Assembly (NCBI RefSeq): GCF_026000435.1
Contig: NZ_AP026763.1
Coordinates: 1,178,001 to 1,242,000 of the forward strand
DNA length: 64,000 bases
From: Vibrio sp. STUT-A11
GTDB lineage: Bacteria > Pseudomonadota > Gammaproteobacteria > Enterobacterales > Vibrionaceae
Direction: 5' to 3'
Below are positions 1-9,319 of the stretch, one piece after another. Made by a program: the position numbers and the translations under genes. The notes below the pieces were generated by a model, which was not told where the DNA came from, searched no databases, and saw only the letters and a program-made list of their open reading frames with translations. The number at the start of each line of letters is the position of its first letter. The stretch's first letter is position 1.

Positions 1-484
1 CACTCGCATAACAGCTGGAGCGACACTGTCCACAACCATTGCATCGATCCTGATTTATGTGTGGAAGTTCGTCAGGTTGAATAGATATCGCGTTCTGTGG
101 GCAAGCCGAAGCACATTGTTGACACTCCATGCTTAGATAGTTATTACAACTTTGTGAGAATTGCGGGCGTAAGTTGATATCAACAGGAGTGGATGCGTGC
201 AGAGCGTCAGTAGGACAGGCTGTAACGCATTCGCCACATAAGTTGCACTCATTGTAATCGAGATTAAGTTTAGCTAGTTGCGCACTTAGCTCGATAACGC
301 TATTTGGGCACACTTTCTGGCATTCACCGCAGCCATCACAAAGACGAGCAAACAACGCCTCATCAACCGCGTGAGGCGGGCGAGCTACGGGGCGTGGTGT
401 TATCTCTGCTTGCTGAGCCCGTTTGACTGGTTGGCTAAAACGGCTCAGAAAGCCCCGTCGACTATTATCGATGGATTCACTCAT
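1..484 (-). CDS. napF: NapF-type ferredoxin (3' end off the window)
   Basis: This is a polyferredoxin read leftward from an ATG at 484 and running off the left edge after about 161 codons. That is close to the usual NapF length of about 160-165, so only a few residues should be missing. Four cysteine clusters are visible: CDGCGECQKVCP, CNLCGECVTACP, CQQCASACP and CNGCGQC, as expected for several [4Fe-4S] centres. NapF is a cytoplasmic iron-sulfur protein thought to help load or mature molybdoenzymes. Its ATG overlaps the end of the upstream chaperone gene by 8 nt (ATGAGTGA), so the two are probably translationally coupled. Its placement with a chaperone and dmsABC, not with nap genes, suggests a maturation role for the DMSO reductase (inference). 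Confidence 0.85.
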   Translation of the reverse strand, partial: MSESIDNSRRGFLSRFSQPVKRAQQAEITPRPVARPPHAVDEALFARLCDGCGECQKVCPNSVIELSAQLAKLNLDYNECNLCGECVTACPTDALHASTPVDINLRPQFSQSCNNYLSMECQQCASACPQNAISIQPDELPHINQDRCNGCGQCRSSCYAS

Positions 485-1052
485 CTAGATAGATCTTCTT
501 TTTCACTACGTCAATCTGTTGTTTTTGAACCAAAGCATCGAGCCACTTTATGATGTCTGCTGCCAATAGCTGATAAAACGGGTTTGGTGCTTTGTCTCTG
601 AGTTGCTCAAGGTAGCTTGGGCCCCAAGGCATCAAATGTTCTCCAAGCAGTTCAAATGCAGCTTGTGTGTTGTCTTGTTCCAAAAAGTAGCCACAGGCTA
701 ACAACATTAGACCGAATTGATCTTCTGGCTCTCGTTGGCCTGAATCTAATGCAATACCATGCTGTTGTAAGAATAGACGATATTGTGTGTTCGATTCGCC
801 GAACAGCACTTGTTCTTTATCTAAATACACCGATCCCCAGGGTGGCACTGGCATAGTGCCCATTCCTTCAAATAGCACGCTGAAATCACGCTCGAATTGT
901 TCGTCAGTTAAAGCAGTGAGTGCATTCAAGGTTTCTGTTTGTAGAGCATTCTCTGTGACTAAAGAGCGTACCAGTTCAACCGATTCTGCCTTGCCGCGTT
1001 TGTGGTAGAACAGTGTTCCTAATATTTTAATCGTATGGATAATCATTTTCAT
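477..1052 (-). CDS. TorD/DmsD-family molybdoenzyme chaperone
   Basis: A 191-residue, mainly helical protein of the TorD/DmsD/NarJ chaperone family, which binds twin-arginine leader peptides of molybdoenzymes and holds export until the cofactor is loaded. Family-like features are the PVPPWGSVYLD segment near residue 70 and the HLMPWGPSYL segment near residue 140. It is transcribed away from dmsABC, shares the intergenic FNR box with it and overlaps napF by 8 nt. The likely client is the twin-arginine protein DmsA encoded next door. TorD-, DmsD- and YcdY-like members are hard to separate by eye, so no symbol is given. Confidence 0.8.
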   Translation of the reverse strand: MKMIIHTIKILGTLFYHKRGKAESVELVRSLVTENALQTETLNALTALTDEQFERDFSVLFEGMGTMPVPPWGSVYLDKEQVLFGESNTQYRLFLQQHGIALDSGQREPEDQFGLMLLACGYFLEQDNTQAAFELLGEHLMPWGPSYLEQLRDKAPNPFYQLLAADIIKWLDALVQKQQIDVVKKKIYLDE

Positions 1053-1149
1053 TTCAATAAATTAGCCTAATTAAGTTTTCTCTATTCTTTCACATTTACG
1101 TCAAATTTAATCACAAAATTGACAATTTAAAATTAAATTAATATTCACT

Positions 1150-1163
1150 TTGATTTATATCAA
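1150..1163. promoter_or_regulatory. FNR box between the chaperone and dmsA genes
   Basis: The 14 bases TTGATTTATATCAA match the FNR consensus TTGAT-N4-ATCAA exactly. The centre lies about 86 nt upstream of the dmsA ATG and about 104 nt from the chaperone ATG, so one dimer could serve both divergent promoters. Anaerobic FNR activation of dmsABC is established in enterobacteria; here it is inferred from the site. The box also argues against a TTG start at 1150 for dmsA, because that codon is part of the box. Confidence 0.85.
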
Positions 1164-1242
1164 TAGTGGTTGTTCTCGTCATTTTAATAGCACGATATCC
1201 CCCCTAAAGTGGTATGTGCAAGCAATGTTAAGGCATCCAATT

Positions 1243-3687
1243 ATGACGAAGAATAAACAGCAATCTGACTTGATGAACCTGACTCGTCGCGGGTTCATTA
1301 AAGCGAGTTCTGCGGTAGGTAGCGCAGCGGCGTTAGCCAGCGGTATTGCTCTACCCTTTAAAGCTACCCCAGCACGAGCTGAAGAATCAGTGACTAGTGA
1401 TGAGAAGGTAGTTTGGAGTGCGTGTACGGTAAACTGTGGTTCACGTTGCCCACTGCGAATGCATGTACAAAATGGTGAGATCAAATATGTTGAAACCGAC
1501 AATACAGGTAGCGATGTATTTGGTGACAGCCCTCAAGTGAGAGCTTGTCTTCGTGGCCGTTCAATGCGTCGCCGAGTCTATAACCCAGACCGATTAAAGT
1601 ACCCAATGAAACGGGTTGGTAAGCGTGGCGAAGGAAAATTCAAGCGTATCAGTTGGCAAGAAGCTTACGATGAAATCGCTACGAACATGCAACGTCTAAT
1701 TAAAGAATACGGTAACGACTCAATCTATTTGAACTACGGTACGGGCACGCTTGGTGGGACGGTAACTAAGTCTTGGCCGCCAGCATCAACATTGATTGCG
1801 CGGCTGATGAATTTATGCGGTGGCTATTTAAATCACTACGGTGACTACTCCACAGCGCAAATTGCAGAAGGTCTCAGCCATACTTATGGTGGCTGGGCGA
1901 TGAACAACTCGTTCTCTGATTTAGCCAACGCGAAGCTCAACATTCAATTTGGTAACAACCCGGCTGAGACACGTATGTCTGGTGGTGGTTTGATCCATCA
2001 CTATGTCGAGAGTAAAAACAAGTCCAACGTTAGAACCATTATTATTGACCCTCGTTACACCGATACCGCTGGCGGGCGTGAAGACCAATGGATTCCAATT
2101 CGTCCTTCTACGGATGCGGCATTGGTGGCAGGCTTAGCGCATGTGCTGATCACGGAGAACTATGTCGACCAGGCTTTCCTCGATAAATATTGTATCGGCT
2201 ACGATGAGAAAACTCTGCCTGCGTCTGCACCCAAAAACAGCGACTACAAGTCATACATTTTAGGCTTGGGTGATGATGGTATAGAAAAAACACCACAATG
2301 GGCTGCTAAGATCACAGGGATTCCTGTCGACACCATTATCAAATTGGGTCGAGAAATGGGAGCCAACAAACCATGTGCGATTCACCAAGGCTGGGGTTTG
2401 CAACGCACGGCAAACGGTGAACTAGCATCACGCGCCATCGCTATGCTGTCTCTACTGACTGGTTCTGTCGGCGTGTCTGGTGGTTCAACTGGGGCGCGCG
2501 AAAGTGATATCAACATTCCATTTGTTCGTTTCCCGACGGTTCCTAACCCAGTAAAAACCTCTATCTCGATGTTCTTGTGGACGGATGCGATTTACCGTCA
2601 CCATGAAATGACAGATAAAACCGATGGTGTGCGCGGTGCAGAGCGCTTAGCCAATCCGATCAAGATGATCTGGAACTACGCGGGTAACTGCTTGGTTAAC
2701 CAGCATGCCGAGATCAACAAAACGCATGAAATCTTACAAGACGACAAAGCGTGTGAAATGATCGTGGTGATCGACAATCACATGACGTCTTCCGCTAAGT
2801 ACGCCGATATTATCCTGCCGGATTTAACCACCTCCGAACAAGATGACTGGGCGATGGACGGTAAAGCGTCGAATGCGCCTTACTTCATCTATGCTCAGAA
2901 AGCGATTGAACCTCAGTTCGAAGCGAAAAGTATCTACGAAATGTGCTCAGAGATTGCCAAACGCATGGGAGTAGAAAAAGCGTTTACCGAAGGGCGGACG
3001 CAACAAGAGTGGGTTGAGCATTTGTACGCAGAAACGCGCAAGCAAGACCCATCTCTACCAACCTTTGAAGAGATGAAAGAGTTGGGCATTTATAAGCGTC
3101 AATATCACCGTGATTACATTGCGTATCAGGACTTCCGTAATGATCCAGAAGCCAACCCGCTTTCAACGCCTAGCGGTAAGATCGAAATCTATTCTGAGAC
3201 GTTAGCCAATATAGCCAAAGAGTGGACGCTAAAAGAAGACGAAGTGATCCACCCACTGCCTGTCTATGTGGACTCATTTGAAGGTCACAATGACCCAATG
3301 ACCGCTAAGTACCCACTGCAGCTTACCGGTTTCCACTTTAAAGCTCGTTGTCACTCTACTTATGGCAATGTTGCTTTGCTTAAAGCAGCTGCTCGTCAGG
3401 AAGTATGGATTAACCCGATTGATGCCGAGTCACGAGGAATCAAAAACGGTGACATGGTGAGTATCTTTAATGATCGCGGTGAAGTCCGTATACCTGCCAA
3501 AGTGACACCACGAATTTTGCCTCATGTTGTCGCGCTGGGTGAGGGTGCTTGGTACGCGCCTGATGGACAAAAAGTCGATCATGCTGGCTCGATTAATGTG
3601 TTAACGACCCAACGACCAAGTCCATTAGCGAAGGGTAACCCGCAACACTCCAATCTGGTTGATATCAAGTTGGCGAACAAAGCATAA
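1243..3687 (+). CDS. dmsA: Anaerobic dimethyl sulfoxide reductase catalytic subunit
   Basis: An 814-residue molybdo-bis-MGD enzyme that reduces DMSO and related S-/N-oxides as terminal electron acceptors. A twin-arginine signal (TRRGFIK at residues 14-20, then a hydrophobic stretch and an Ala-rich cleavage region near 46) sends it to the periplasmic face. The [4Fe-4S] motif is CTVNCGSRC at 61-69 plus a fourth Cys at about 102. The YGDYSTAQIAEG segment carries the expected Mo-ligand serine. The sequence closely resembles E. coli DmsA throughout. The ATG at 1243 is preferred (AGG at 1231-1233) because the longer TTG frame from 1150 starts inside the FNR box. First gene of dmsABC. Confidence 0.95.
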   Translation: MTKNKQQSDLMNLTRRGFIKASSAVGSAAALASGIALPFKATPARAEESVTSDEKVVWSACTVNCGSRCPLRMHVQNGEIKYVETDNTGSDVFGDSPQVRACLRGRSMRRRVYNPDRLKYPMKRVGKRGEGKFKRISWQEAYDEIATNMQRLIKEYGNDSIYLNYGTGTLGGTVTKSWPPASTLIARLMNLCGGYLNHYGDYSTAQIAEGLSHTYGGWAMNNSFSDLANAKLNIQFGNNPAETRMSGGGLIHHYVESKNKSNVRTIIIDPRYTDTAGGREDQWIPIRPSTDAALVAGLAHVLITENYVDQAFLDKYCIGYDEKTLPASAPKNSDYKSYILGLGDDGIEKTPQWAAKITGIPVDTIIKLGREMGANKPCAIHQGWGLQRTANGELASRAIAMLSLLTGSVGVSGGSTGARESDINIPFVRFPTVPNPVKTSISMFLWTDAIYRHHEMTDKTDGVRGAERLANPIKMIWNYAGNCLVNQHAEINKTHEILQDDKACEMIVVIDNHMTSSAKYADIILPDLTTSEQDDWAMDGKASNAPYFIYAQKAIEPQFEAKSIYEMCSEIAKRMGVEKAFTEGRTQQEWVEHLYAETRKQDPSLPTFEEMKELGIYKRQYHRDYIAYQDFRNDPEANPLSTPSGKIEIYSETLANIAKEWTLKEDEVIHPLPVYVDSFEGHNDPMTAKYPLQLTGFHFKARCHSTYGNVALLKAAARQEVWINPIDAESRGIKNGDMVSIFNDRGEVRIPAKVTPRILPHVVALGEGAWYAPDGQKVDHAGSINVLTTQRPSPLAKGNPQHSNLVDIKLANKA

Positions 3688-3698
3688 GGTAGGTAAAG

Positions 3699-4319
3699 AT
3701 GAAACAATACGGCTTTTACATAGATTCAAGTAAATGCACAGGTTGTAAAACTTGCCAGCTTGCTTGTAAAGATTATCGAGACTTGGACGTCAAGCGTAAC
3801 TATCGCCGCGTATATGAATACGCGGGTGGTGGCTTTGTCCAGGATGGAGATACGTGGATTCAAAATGATGTGTTCTCTTACTATTTGTCGATCGCGTGTA
3901 ACCATTGTTCAAATCCGGCGTGCGTGAAAGTGTGTCCGTCAGGCGCGATGCACAAACGTGAGGAAGATGGGCTGGTTGTGGTTAACGAAGAGGTTTGTAT
4001 TGGTTGCCAGCACTGCGCCAACGCTTGCCCGTATGGTGCTCCACAATTTAGCCGGGATAAAGGCCATATGACTAAGTGCGATGGTTGCTACGAGCGAGTG
4101 GCTGAAGGCAAGCAACCCATGTGCGTTGAATCTTGCCCACTGCGTGCTTTGGAGTTCGGTGAGATTCATATACTGCGAGAGAAATACGGCGTAACCGCTG
4201 ACGTTGCACCTCTGCCTTCGTCACATCTAACCTTGCCAAACATCGTGATTAAGTTAAACAAAAATGCCAAACCAACCGGTGATACTACAGGTTACTTGGC
4301 AAACCCTAAGGAGGTTTAA
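3699..4319 (+). CDS. dmsB: DMSO reductase iron-sulfur subunit
   Basis: A 206-residue electron-transfer subunit with four cysteine clusters in the DmsB pattern: CTGCKTCQLACKD near the N-terminus, CNHCSNPACVKVCP, CIGCQHCANACP and CDGC...CVESCP. It carries electrons from the membrane subunit DmsC to the molybdenum site of DmsA. It starts 11 nt after dmsA, and the ribosome-binding site of dmsC lies inside its last codons, so the three genes form one transcription unit. The length matches E. coli DmsB (about 205). Confidence 0.95.
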   Translation: MKQYGFYIDSSKCTGCKTCQLACKDYRDLDVKRNYRRVYEYAGGGFVQDGDTWIQNDVFSYYLSIACNHCSNPACVKVCPSGAMHKREEDGLVVVNEEVCIGCQHCANACPYGAPQFSRDKGHMTKCDGCYERVAEGKQPMCVESCPLRALEFGEIHILREKYGVTADVAPLPSSHLTLPNIVIKLNKNAKPTGDTTGYLANPKEV

Positions 4320-4320
4320 G

Positions 4321-5166
4321 ATGATTTTCCATGAGTATTCTTTGATCTTCTTTACTGTGCTGGCGCAAACGGCAGTCGGTGGTTATTTACTCGTCAGCGC
4401 ACGTACGTTAGTGATGGGCTTTGATGAAGAGAAAATTAACAGCTACAAAATACCGATGTTTGCGTTGTGGGTGATCATGGGCTTGGGCTTCCTATTTTCG
4501 ATAACGCATTTAGGTTCTCCACTACGAGCATTTAACTCATTTAACCAGTTAGGTTCAGCGTGGTTGTCTAACGAAGTGTTCTTTGGCGCAGCATTCTTTG
4601 CTGTTGGTGGACTTCAGTGGCTGCTGTCGGTGTTAAAGGTCGGTGGTGGTGCTGTTCAAAAAACGCTGATGATAGGTGCAATGGTGTTGGGCTGTATTTT
4701 TATGTACTCGATGGTCAATGTGTACATGATCAATACTGTTCCAACCTGGTTTAATATGTATACACCATTAAGCTTTGTGATGACGATGGTGGTGTGTGGT
4801 TTACTGTTATCGCAATTGGTGATTGTTTCCGCAAAGGATAGCCGTTTTTCAGTCGATCGAAATATTATTATGCTCGCCGTCGTTGCAGTTGCAATTAGCC
4901 TCGTTGTGACAGTCGGGAAAATGAACCTTATTGGTGATATACAAAGTTCCGTTGTCAAAGCTTCTGAGCTGGTGGACGGACTTGGTGGCTATCTGGGTAT
5001 ACAGGTCGCACTGTTACTCGCTGGTTTACTTATCTGGGTATTACCCATGGTGAACAAGTCGAGTGTTAACCCGATTAACTTAACCGTAGCGCTGGTACTG
5101 ATCTTAGCCTCTGAACTGGTAGGGCGTGGACTGTTTTACAGCCTACATATGACGGTTGGGTTGTAG
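4321..5166 (+). CDS. dmsC: DMSO reductase membrane anchor subunit
   Basis: A 281-residue integral membrane protein with about eight hydrophobic helices, matching DmsC (about 287 residues in E. coli). It anchors DmsAB and oxidises menaquinol. The ATG at 4321 is chosen because a strong AAGGAGG lies just upstream at 4309-4315 within the end of dmsB. A longer frame opening at 4264 would overlap dmsB by more than 50 nt and adds polar residues untypical of the family. A rho-independent terminator follows at 5201. Confidence 0.92.
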   Translation: MIFHEYSLIFFTVLAQTAVGGYLLVSARTLVMGFDEEKINSYKIPMFALWVIMGLGFLFSITHLGSPLRAFNSFNQLGSAWLSNEVFFGAAFFAVGGLQWLLSVLKVGGGAVQKTLMIGAMVLGCIFMYSMVNVYMINTVPTWFNMYTPLSFVMTMVVCGLLLSQLVIVSAKDSRFSVDRNIIMLAVVAVAISLVVTVGKMNLIGDIQSSVVKASELVDGLGGYLGIQVALLLAGLLIWVLPMVNKSSVNPINLTVALVLILASELVGRGLFYSLHMTVGL

Positions 5167-5200
5167 TGAGTATCAGCCTCTATATTTAAGTCCTAAAAAG

Positions 5201-5231
5201 TCCCTCGAAATAAAAATCGAGGGATTTTTTT
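5201..5231 (+). terminator. Terminator after dmsABC
   Basis: Perfect 8-bp stem (TCCCTCGA / TCGAGGGA) with an 8-nt loop, followed by a run of T, 35 nt after the dmsC stop. Confidence 0.9.
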
Positions 5232-5466
5232 AGCTTTTGTAATCAGTGACACTTCAGACAGACATTTGGTTTGATTAAAGCTGGAAGAATAAGGGGGCGT
5301 CGTTCGCCTCATAAATCATTTTTTACTGGTTAACCTGGGTAAGACTGCTGAGATTATGGAATTGAATTCCTTAATGTCTGTCCTCTACGATGGTTTATCT
5401 GAGTTCGCATTTACCCGATAGTTAAGGGTCAAACCTTAGAATTTAAATACAGTATCAGGTCTCAGT

Positions 5467-6585
5467 ATGAATAAACTATTTACCCCTATCCAAGTTGGTC
5501 ACGCGTTATGTACGAATCGAGTCGCCATGGCTCCAATGACTAGAGCTCGTGTACACAATGCAGATGATGCCGCCGATGAAAATACTGCGATTTACTTTGC
5601 TCAGAGAGCGTCAGCCGGTTTGCTGATTACTGAAGGATCGCCGATTTCTAAGCAAGGACAAGGGTTCCTTTATATCCCGGGTATCTATAGCCAAACGCAG
5701 GTTGAAGGCTGGAAAGCGACAACAAAAGCCGTGCACGATAGAGGCGGTAAGATATTTATTCAGATCTGGCATGTTGGTCGTATGTCACATACCTCGTTGC
5801 AACCTAATGGTGGTACGCCAGTAAGCAGTGTTGATACAAAAGCGAACGGCACTTGCTTTGCTTATGATGAGAATGGTCAAGCTGGCAAAGTTGAGGTTTC
5901 TCAAGCTCGCGGCCTTACAATGGATGAAATTCAACAAGTTAAACTGGATTATGTTCAAGCGGCTGAGAATGCGATGGAAGCGGGCTTTGACGGTGTCGAG
6001 ATCCATGCTGCCAACGGCTACTTGATTGAGCAATTTGTTAATGCGGGTTTGAACACGCGAGATGACCAGTACGGCGGTGAAACGATGGAAAACCGCTTGC
6101 GCTTTGCACTTGAAGTCACCGATGCGGTTTGTGATGCCATTGGCGCAGAACATACAGGAATTCGTATTTCACCTTTTGGGCGTTACGGTGATATGCCTGA
6201 GTTTAAAGGCGAAGAAGAGACTTGGCTGGAACTTGGCGCAGAGCTGGCAAAACGTGATTTAGCTTATGTGCACTTAAATGACCAAGATCTTCCTCAAGGT
6301 GGAACAACCATGCCTTCTGGATTTGTTGAAAAGTTCCGTAATACCTATTCTGGTGTACTAATGATTGCAGGTGCTTTCGACAAAAATAAAGCACAAAGCT
6401 ATTTAGATAACGAGCTGGTCGACATGGTTGCATTCGGTCGACCATATATTGGTAATCCAGATCTTGTAGAACGCATGCAGAATGATTGGCCGCTAAGTGA
6501 AGCTCAACGTGAACATTTCTACGGTGGTGACGAAAAAGGCTATATTGATTACCCGACCTACCAAGAACAAGCCAATATCGCGTAA
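5467..6585 (+). CDS. Old Yellow Enzyme family flavin oxidoreductase (NemA-like)
   Basis: A 372-residue FMN-dependent ene-reductase with a TIM-barrel fold. The substrate-binding pair is His180 and Asn183, and the proton donor is Tyr185, in the motif EIHAANGYLIEQF. The FMN-tuning Thr25 is in MAPMTRAR. Such enzymes use NAD(P)H to reduce activated C=C bonds, nitro compounds and nitrate esters, and often work in detoxification of electrophiles. The gene is monocistronic, with terminators on both sides. No NemR-type regulator lies beside it, and the 235-bp upstream region shows no operator I can name. The true substrate cannot be told from sequence. Confidence 0.9.
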   Translation: MNKLFTPIQVGHALCTNRVAMAPMTRARVHNADDAADENTAIYFAQRASAGLLITEGSPISKQGQGFLYIPGIYSQTQVEGWKATTKAVHDRGGKIFIQIWHVGRMSHTSLQPNGGTPVSSVDTKANGTCFAYDENGQAGKVEVSQARGLTMDEIQQVKLDYVQAAENAMEAGFDGVEIHAANGYLIEQFVNAGLNTRDDQYGGETMENRLRFALEVTDAVCDAIGAEHTGIRISPFGRYGDMPEFKGEEETWLELGAELAKRDLAYVHLNDQDLPQGGTTMPSGFVEKFRNTYSGVLMIAGAFDKNKAQSYLDNELVDMVAFGRPYIGNPDLVERMQNDWPLSEAQREHFYGGDEKGYIDYPTYQEQANIA

Positions 6586-6608
6586 CTTCTGAATGACTCG
6601 CTTGAACA

Positions 6609-6635
6609 ATGCCGCTATAAATAGCGGCATTTTTG
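6609..6635 (+). terminator. Terminator after the OYE gene
   Basis: Perfect 9-bp stem ATGCCGCTA / TAGCGGCAT with a TAAA loop, then TTTTTG. Confidence 0.9.
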
Positions 6636-6699
6636 TAAGCAAAGTCGGCTGGTAAAGTTGAGACCGATTCGTAGACCGCTGAAGATGACCCAGTTTAAC

Positions 6700-6727
6700 T
6701 TGAGCTTTAGCCGGACTCGGGTATTAT
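6700..6727 (+). promoter_or_regulatory. Possible promoter of the scs operon
   Basis: TTGAGC at 6700-6705 and TATTAT at 6722-6727 are separated by 16 bp, 31 nt before the first ATG. This is a plausible sigma-70 promoter. I see no clear copper-regulator dyad. Confidence 0.4.
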
Positions 6728-6758
6728 TTTCAGCGTTTCTGTTTTCATTCCACTTTTT

Positions 6759-7148
6759 ATGAGCTTATTGGTTTCACGACATCGCGCGCCGGATAAACAG
6801 GCGAAATGGCTCCTGGCTATCATTGGCTGGGTCATTGTCGTGTGCCAGATGCAAAACTCTGGCTTCGTATCGTCATGTTCCATGAATGGCGAACAGACTG
6901 AGAGTTCTTACGCCTCCTCAGAAAAAACGCATGATATAGAGGCTAAAAGTGCCAATAAGTGTGAATTATCTGAGAAGCTCATCCAGTTTGCTAAACATCA
7001 TCTCGGGCTGTTCATTGTCGTTCTGTTTGTCGGTATTACGCTGGCGGCGGTCTGTCGACGTGGTGTATTTGCACAATTAAGGCAATGGACTGAACCAATA
7101 CCCTATAAACATCGGGTTCATCTTACATTTTGTGTTTTCCGTGAGTGA
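6759..7148 (+). CDS. Small two-helix membrane protein preceding scsB
   Basis: A 129-residue protein I do not recognise. It has a basic N-terminus, a first hydrophobic helix (about 17-31), and a polar Ser/Glu/Lys-rich segment (about 34-82) with Cys40 and Cys68, likely periplasmic. A second helix (about 83-101) and a basic tail follow. It lies 62 nt upstream of scsB on the same strand and is the first gene of the unit. Its position matches that of the small membrane protein ScsA in enterobacterial scs operons, but I cannot claim homology. A role in metal or redox stress is an inference from its neighbours only. Confidence 0.6.
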   Translation: MSLLVSRHRAPDKQAKWLLAIIGWVIVVCQMQNSGFVSSCSMNGEQTESSYASSEKTHDIEAKSANKCELSEKLIQFAKHHLGLFIVVLFVGITLAAVCRRGVFAQLRQWTEPIPYKHRVHLTFCVFRE

Positions 7149-7210
7149 CAAGTGCTTTCCGACCCAAGTGGTCAGCGAACTTCTACACTTGTTTTTAATC
7201 AGGAATCACT

Positions 7211-9319
7211 ATGAATGATATGACTAAAATGACTCAAGCGGTGTCGGTGCTCATCATGACGCTGCTGTTAAGTTTGTTTTCTTTCCAGCTTTCCGCTCAG
7301 ACACCCGATACAGGCTGGTTGACCAACCCTCAACATCCACCAGTGCAAACGCGTTTTGTACTGACCGGCTTACAAGATCCGCAAGAAAAAACGGTCACTG
7401 GATATCTGGATGTAAAGCTAACGGGAGATTGGAAAACCTATTGGCGTTCACCGGGTGAAGGTGGCGTTGCCCCATCTATTGACTGGAAAGCGTCGAAAAA
7501 TTTGAGCAAAGTCGATTGGCTTTGGCCCTACCCACAAAAGTTCGAACTACTGGGCATAGAGACACAGGGTTACAAGGGCGACACTTTATTTCCGATCACG
7601 CTGCACATCGAAGACATGACCAAACCCGTTGCTATTGATGCGGTATTAACTTTGTCTTCCTGTTCCACGATTTGTGTTTTGACGGACTATCCAATTCAAC
7701 TGACGTTTCTGCCTTCAGATTTACAGGTTGATGAAGACGTGATGTTTCGTTATGCACAAGCAGTGAGTCATGTTCCGCAACCTTCGCCATTTATTGAAGT
7801 TACGCAGGCAGATTGGGATGCCAATCAATCGACGCTGCAGGTAAAGCTGACAAATACCCAAGGTTGGAATCATCCGCAGGTATTGGTAGATGGTGTTGAT
7901 GACTCCACGCGAGATTACAGTTTCAAGTTAAAAGGAACTTATTTGGCAGGCAATGTCCTGACGGCTAGTTATAAAGTGAATACCTGGCTGGGAGAAGTTG
8001 ACCTTAATAACCAGCCGCTGTTTGTTTCAATCAAGGACGATAACTTATTAGCCGAAGAGGTTAGCCAAGCGCAAGCAGCAGCGATCGTGGATGCGTTACC
8101 AGATACGTCTTTAACAAGCGTATTTGTTTTAGCTCTGCTTGGTGGTCTGGTTCTTAATATCATGCCTTGTGTTCTCCCTGTGCTTGGGATGAAGCTGAGT
8201 AGTATCGTCACTGCTCATGGGGTCGAACGTCGTCAGATTCGCGCACAATTCGTCGCTTCTTCATTCGGTATTTTGACGTCGTTCTGGATCCTGGCAGGTT
8301 TTATCACCGTGCTTAAAATGACAGGCAGTGCGATCGGCTGGGGCGTACAGTTCCAGAGTGTTTGGTTTCTTGGCTTGATGGTGCTGGTTACTGGGCTTTT
8401 TGGCGCCAATATGCTTGGGCTATTTCAGATTCGCCTTTCATCTGGCACGAATACGTGGCTGGCTTCTAAAGGCAATAACTCCCTTGTTGGGCATTATGTA
8501 CAAGGTATGTTTGCGACTTTACTTGCGACACCATGTTCCGCGCCATTTCTGGGGACGGCGGTGGCTTTTGCGCTTGGGGCTGATGTGTTTACGTTGTTTG
8601 CCGTCTTTACTGCGTTGGCAATCGGTATGGCGTTGCCGTGGATTCTGGTCGCTGTCTTTCCGAGTATTGCGCTTAAATTGCCAAAGCCAGGTAAGTGGAT
8701 GAATGTGGTTAAAGTTGGATTTGGTGTGATGATGCTGGCAACCAGTATTTGGTTGCTGACCTTGATTGCTAATCACTTACCGATGTTCTGGGTCATTGTT
8801 GCTGGCTTATTCGGGTTTATTTTTATCATGGTGAGGGTCAAAATCGTTTACGGCGAAAGAATGCTGGCGATAACGGGCTCCGTATCGCTATTTTTGATTG
8901 CTGGCGGGTTACTTCTTGCTAGCGTCACTGCCAGTAAATGGGCAACACCACTTCCACAAGACCTTGCATGGCAGAAGCTGTCGAATACGGCAATTGATTC
9001 GCATGTAGCAAACGGGCGGGTTGTATTTGTAGACGTCACTGCAGATTGGTGTATCACTTGTAAAGCCAACAAGATCGGGGTGATCTGGCAAGATCCAGTG
9101 TACTCGTTATTGCAAAGTCCAAGTGTCGCGACATTGAAGGGTGACTGGACTCACCCAGAGAGTTCTGTAACGGATTTCCTACGTCTATATGGACGTTACG
9201 GCGTCCCTTTTAATATCGTCTATGGTCCAGCAGCACCCCAAGGCATCCCCTTGCCTGTCATTCTTACTGAGGATGTTGTCGTCAGTGCGATCAAACAAGC
9301 GAGTGGGGGAAACAGTTAA
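7211..9319 (+). CDS. scsB: ScsB/DsbD-family transmembrane thiol-disulfide reductase
   Basis: A 702-residue inner-membrane protein that passes electrons from cytoplasmic thioredoxin to periplasmic thiol proteins. A signal peptide is followed by an N-terminal periplasmic domain (about 30-290, with CSTIC). The central DsbD-type membrane domain carries the paired Cys motifs MPCVLPVLG and ATPCSAPFLG. The C-terminal thioredoxin-like domain has a CITC motif in ADWCITCKANK. The domain order and the long N-terminal domain fit ScsB better than classical DsbD. It overlaps scsD by one base (TAATG). A gene for the usual partner ScsC is absent between them. Confidence 0.85.
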   Translation: MNDMTKMTQAVSVLIMTLLLSLFSFQLSAQTPDTGWLTNPQHPPVQTRFVLTGLQDPQEKTVTGYLDVKLTGDWKTYWRSPGEGGVAPSIDWKASKNLSKVDWLWPYPQKFELLGIETQGYKGDTLFPITLHIEDMTKPVAIDAVLTLSSCSTICVLTDYPIQLTFLPSDLQVDEDVMFRYAQAVSHVPQPSPFIEVTQADWDANQSTLQVKLTNTQGWNHPQVLVDGVDDSTRDYSFKLKGTYLAGNVLTASYKVNTWLGEVDLNNQPLFVSIKDDNLLAEEVSQAQAAAIVDALPDTSLTSVFVLALLGGLVLNIMPCVLPVLGMKLSSIVTAHGVERRQIRAQFVASSFGILTSFWILAGFITVLKMTGSAIGWGVQFQSVWFLGLMVLVTGLFGANMLGLFQIRLSSGTNTWLASKGNNSLVGHYVQGMFATLLATPCSAPFLGTAVAFALGADVFTLFAVFTALAIGMALPWILVAVFPSIALKLPKPGKWMNVVKVGFGVMMLATSIWLLTLIANHLPMFWVIVAGLFGFIFIMVRVKIVYGERMLAITGSVSLFLIAGGLLLASVTASKWATPLPQDLAWQKLSNTAIDSHVANGRVVFVDVTADWCITCKANKIGVIWQDPVYSLLQSPSVATLKGDWTHPESSVTDFLRLYGRYGVPFNIVYGPAAPQGIPLPVILTEDVVVSAIKQASGGNS

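Noticed and set aside
371..1008. Plus-strand frames opposite napF and the chaperone gene
   Set aside because: They are antisense to well-supported genes and show no family features.
1150..1242. N-terminal extension of dmsA from a TTG at 1150
   Set aside because: The codon lies inside a perfect FNR box, and the twin-arginine signal fits a start at 1243.
5258..5381. 9-bp inverted pair ACAGACATT / AATGTCTGT upstream of the OYE gene
   Set aside because: The arms are about 105 bp apart and short; chance is likely in this AT-rich gap.
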